A program made the position numbers and the translations under genes. Under the pieces are notes generated by a model. It was not told the DNA's origin and ran no database searches. It was given only the letters and a program-made list of their open reading frames with translations. A DNA stretch of 6,384 nt from contig CAJBSR010000497.1 in the NCBI GenBank assembly GCA_903958285.1, positions 1-6,384 on the forward strand, read 5' to 3'. Origin of the DNA: an uncultured Sphingomonadales bacterium. Lineage in GTDB: Bacteria; Pseudomonadota; Alphaproteobacteria; Sphingomonadales; Sphingomonadaceae. Below, piece after piece: positions 5,045 to 6,384 of the stretch (positions within the stretch are counted from its first letter, which is position 1; every line of letters begins with the position of its first letter).

Positions 5045-5877
5045 AGCGTGCGTTGACCGTCGCGGCGGCGCTCCTGATGGGTGCGCCTGCCATGGCGCAG
5101 GACCATAGCCATCACACCGGTCACTCCACGCCGATGCCGGAAGCGCAGGAGGCCACGCCCGCAGACGCCGGGGATTGGGCCGCCGATGCGCTGCACGACC
5201 CCAAGGCAATGGCCGATGCCCGCGCCGCGCTTTTCCGGTCCACCCGAGACAGTCGCGCGTCGCTCGTCCGGTTCGACCAGCTCGAATGGCGCATGGGCAA
5301 GGCGAAGGACGGCCTCGCCTGGCAGGGTCGCGCCTGGACGGGCGGTGACCTCGACCGCTTCCTCATCCGCTCCGAAGGCGCGATGGAAGGCGACACGGTG
5401 GAAGAAGGCGAGATCCGCGCCCTGTGGAGCCACGCCATCGGCCCCTATGCCAATCTGGAAACCGGCATCCGGCAGGATTTCGGCCACGGCCCGTCGCGCA
5501 CCCACGCGACAATCGGCGTCGATGCGATGCTGCCTTACTGGATTGAGGCGGAAGGCGCCGTCTTCCTCTCCCACAAAGGCGATGTGACCGCGCGGGTGGA
5601 ACTGACCCACGACATGCGCCTGACGAACCGCCTGATCCTCCAGCCGCGTCTGGAAGCGGACCTCTCCGCACAGGATGTCCCCACGCTCGGCCTCGGCAGC
5701 GGCCTCACCGAAGCGTCCGCGGGCCTGCGCCTGCGCTACGCCATCCAGCCGAGGCTCGCGCCCTATGTCGGCGTGCATCGGGAGCGGAAGTTTGGGGATA
5801 CGGCAAGGCTTGCGCGGGCTGCGGGTGAGGGGACGGAAGCGACCAGCTTTGTGGCGGGGGTGTTTTTCTTTTTTTGA
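5041..5877 (+). CDS. copB: copper resistance outer-membrane protein CopB
   Basis: CopB is an outer-membrane beta-barrel that works with CopA in copper resistance, probably by binding or exporting periplasmic copper. The 278-residue precursor has a signal peptide cleaved near AMA19-Q. A short His-rich stretch follows (DHSHHTGHSTPM, 21-32), much shorter and poorer in Met than the repeats of Pseudomonas CopB. The conserved CopB domain spans about 75-278, with LEWRMGKAKDGLAWQG (81-96), GGDLDRFLIRSEG (101-113), LILQPRLEADLSAQDVP (198-214), GLGSG (217-221) and APYVGVHRERKFGDTA (240-255). The last residue is Phe, as expected for barrel assembly, but the end reads VFFFF where relatives usually have something like VRFWF. 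The start is fixed by the ATGA overlap with copA and by GAAGG upstream. I see no clear terminator after the gene. Confidence 0.93.
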   Translation: MKRALTVAAALLMGAPAMAQDHSHHTGHSTPMPEAQEATPADAGDWAADALHDPKAMADARAALFRSTRDSRASLVRFDQLEWRMGKAKDGLAWQGRAWTGGDLDRFLIRSEGAMEGDTVEEGEIRALWSHAIGPYANLETGIRQDFGHGPSRTHATIGVDAMLPYWIEAEGAVFLSHKGDVTARVELTHDMRLTNRLILQPRLEADLSAQDVPTLGLGSGLTEASAGLRLRYAIQPRLAPYVGVHRERKFGDTARLARAAGEGTEATSFVAGVFFFF

Positions 5878-6020
5878 GGGGTGGGTAGTGGGTAGACGCG
5901 ACTGAACGTCCGGGATTGAGCTGGCTTAATTCAGAACAAGAGTTTGAGCGGGTCGGGAGTCCGGACAGGAAGCTTTGATCTCCACGATGCCAATGACAGA
6001 AATTCCGGATTGAAATTTGA
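5878..6020. other. intergenic region between copB and the retron-like gene; no gene seen
   Basis: These 143 bp separate two convergent genes. I see no open frame with coding character, no tRNA and no convincing hairpin with a T-run for either gene. The left end has a 7-bp tandem repeat, GTGGGTA twice (5881-5894). Composition shifts here from GC-rich copAB to the AT-richer gene on the right, so a junction of acquired DNA could lie in this stretch, but no att-like duplication is visible inside the window. Confidence 0.5.
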
Positions 6021-6384
6021 TCATGGCTTCGCTGCATGATGCTCGATCACTTCGCATATCCGCTGTAGCAAGCGATCGAACCCGCTGAAGTCAATTTTAT
6101 CAGCATTGGCTTGAACGACCGATTTTGCAAAGGCTTCTTTGCTCAAGTCCTTTGTCGGGTCGATCTTACTGGCTGTATTCAGCTTCTTGCCGTTGATCTT
6201 GTGGTCGCGCCATTTCTTCGGAAACATGTCTTCGATACACGTATTTATCGAGCCATTTTCGGGCGTCTTCACAATATAGAGGTTCTCTCCAACATGATAA
6301 AAGTCATCCGTCGATTTTATGTCGATCGCCACCCCAAAATTCTTTTTAACGGTGCTTGCTACGGTAGACAGCCCGTCGTCATTA
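6021..6384 (-). CDS. C-terminal end of a probable retron Ec67-type reverse transcriptase/endonuclease (partial)
   Basis: The frame is open from the right edge to a TGA at 6023-6021, giving 120 residues; the 5' part lies outside the window. The fragment starts NDDGLSTVASTVKK, and the acidic NDDG resembles the DxD part of a TOPRIM nuclease domain. FYHVGENLYIVKTP, then a C-IEDMF segment, KINGKK, SKEAFAKSVV and IDFSGFDRLLQRI, recall the tail of retron Ec67-family reverse transcriptases, which carry a TOPRIM domain after the polymerase. Such retrons are phage-defence systems in which the enzyme makes an RNA-linked single-stranded DNA. The match is from memory; the catalytic YADD core is not visible. 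A GTG at 6332 could be read as a start but is more likely internal Val, since conserved-looking sequence continues upstream. GC is about 46% over 6061-6300, suggesting horizontal acquisition. Another TOPRIM or reverse-transcriptase family remains possible. Confidence 0.6.
   Translation of the reverse strand, partial: NDDGLSTVASTVKKNFGVAIDIKSTDDFYHVGENLYIVKTPENGSINTCIEDMFPKKWRDHKINGKKLNTASKIDPTKDLSKEAFAKSVVQANADKIDFSGFDRLLQRICEVIEHHAAKP

Noticed and set aside
3320..5209. 629-codon minus-strand open frame across copA
   Set aside because: It lies antisense to a complete multicopper oxidase with all copper motifs; its His/Arg/Val/Asp-rich translation is what GC-rich antisense frames give, and it shows no domain of its own.
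4726..5778. 350-codon minus-strand open frame across the end of copA and copB
   Set aside because: It is antisense to two confident genes and has no credible start context or motif.
1..6384. CRISPR array, tRNA, rRNA or complete insertion sequence
   Set aside because: No regularly spaced repeats, cloverleaf-like sequence, rRNA sequence, transposase motif or terminal inverted repeat pair was seen.

Overview
The window looks like chromosomal DNA of a GC-rich alphaproteobacterium, most likely a sphingomonad (Sphingomonadales). This rests on recognising the protein sequences (a sphingomonad-style MlaA with a proline-rich N-terminus, compact CopA, CopB and CopC proteins) and on GC-rich codon use. 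No search was run.

Layout, left to right. (1) Positions 2-85 may be the last 27 codons of an unrecognised plus-strand gene. (2) On the minus strand, trhO (tRNA U34 hydroxylase, rhodanese family, 1787-831) is followed by a glutathione S-transferase-like gene (834-169). They share an ATGA overlap and probably form a two-gene operon. (3) A 181-bp divergent intergenic region holds two GTTAACG repeats that resemble a CtrA site. (4) mlaA (1969-2877, plus strand) encodes an outer-membrane phospholipid-transport protein. (5) copC (3235-2858, minus strand) meets mlaA tail to tail with a 20-bp overlap. (6) A short divergent region of about 100 bp carries two perfect inverted repeats. (7) copA (3338-5044) and copB (5041-5877) form a second ATGA-coupled operon on the plus strand. 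(8) After a 143-bp gap with no visible gene, the window ends inside a minus-strand gene (6384-6021) with much lower GC. Its 120 visible residues look like the C-terminal TOPRIM part of a retron Ec67-type reverse transcriptase/endonuclease.

How the genes work together. CopA (Tat-exported multicopper oxidase), CopB (outer-membrane barrel) and CopC (small periplasmic copper carrier) form a periplasmic copper-detoxification module. copC is divergent from copAB rather than in line with it, and no copD, copR/S or cueR gene is visible. TrhO and the GST-like protein are housekeeping or stress genes. MlaA maintains outer-membrane lipid asymmetry. The partial retron gene is the only accessory, defence-type element seen; its reverse-transcriptase core and its msr-msd RNA would lie beyond the right edge.

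I found no convincing undescribed system that is complete in this window. The best leads are the truncated retron gene, a CopC that seems to have lost its Cu(II)-site histidines, a short AT-rich patch inside copA, and tandem duplications in and next to the GST gene.
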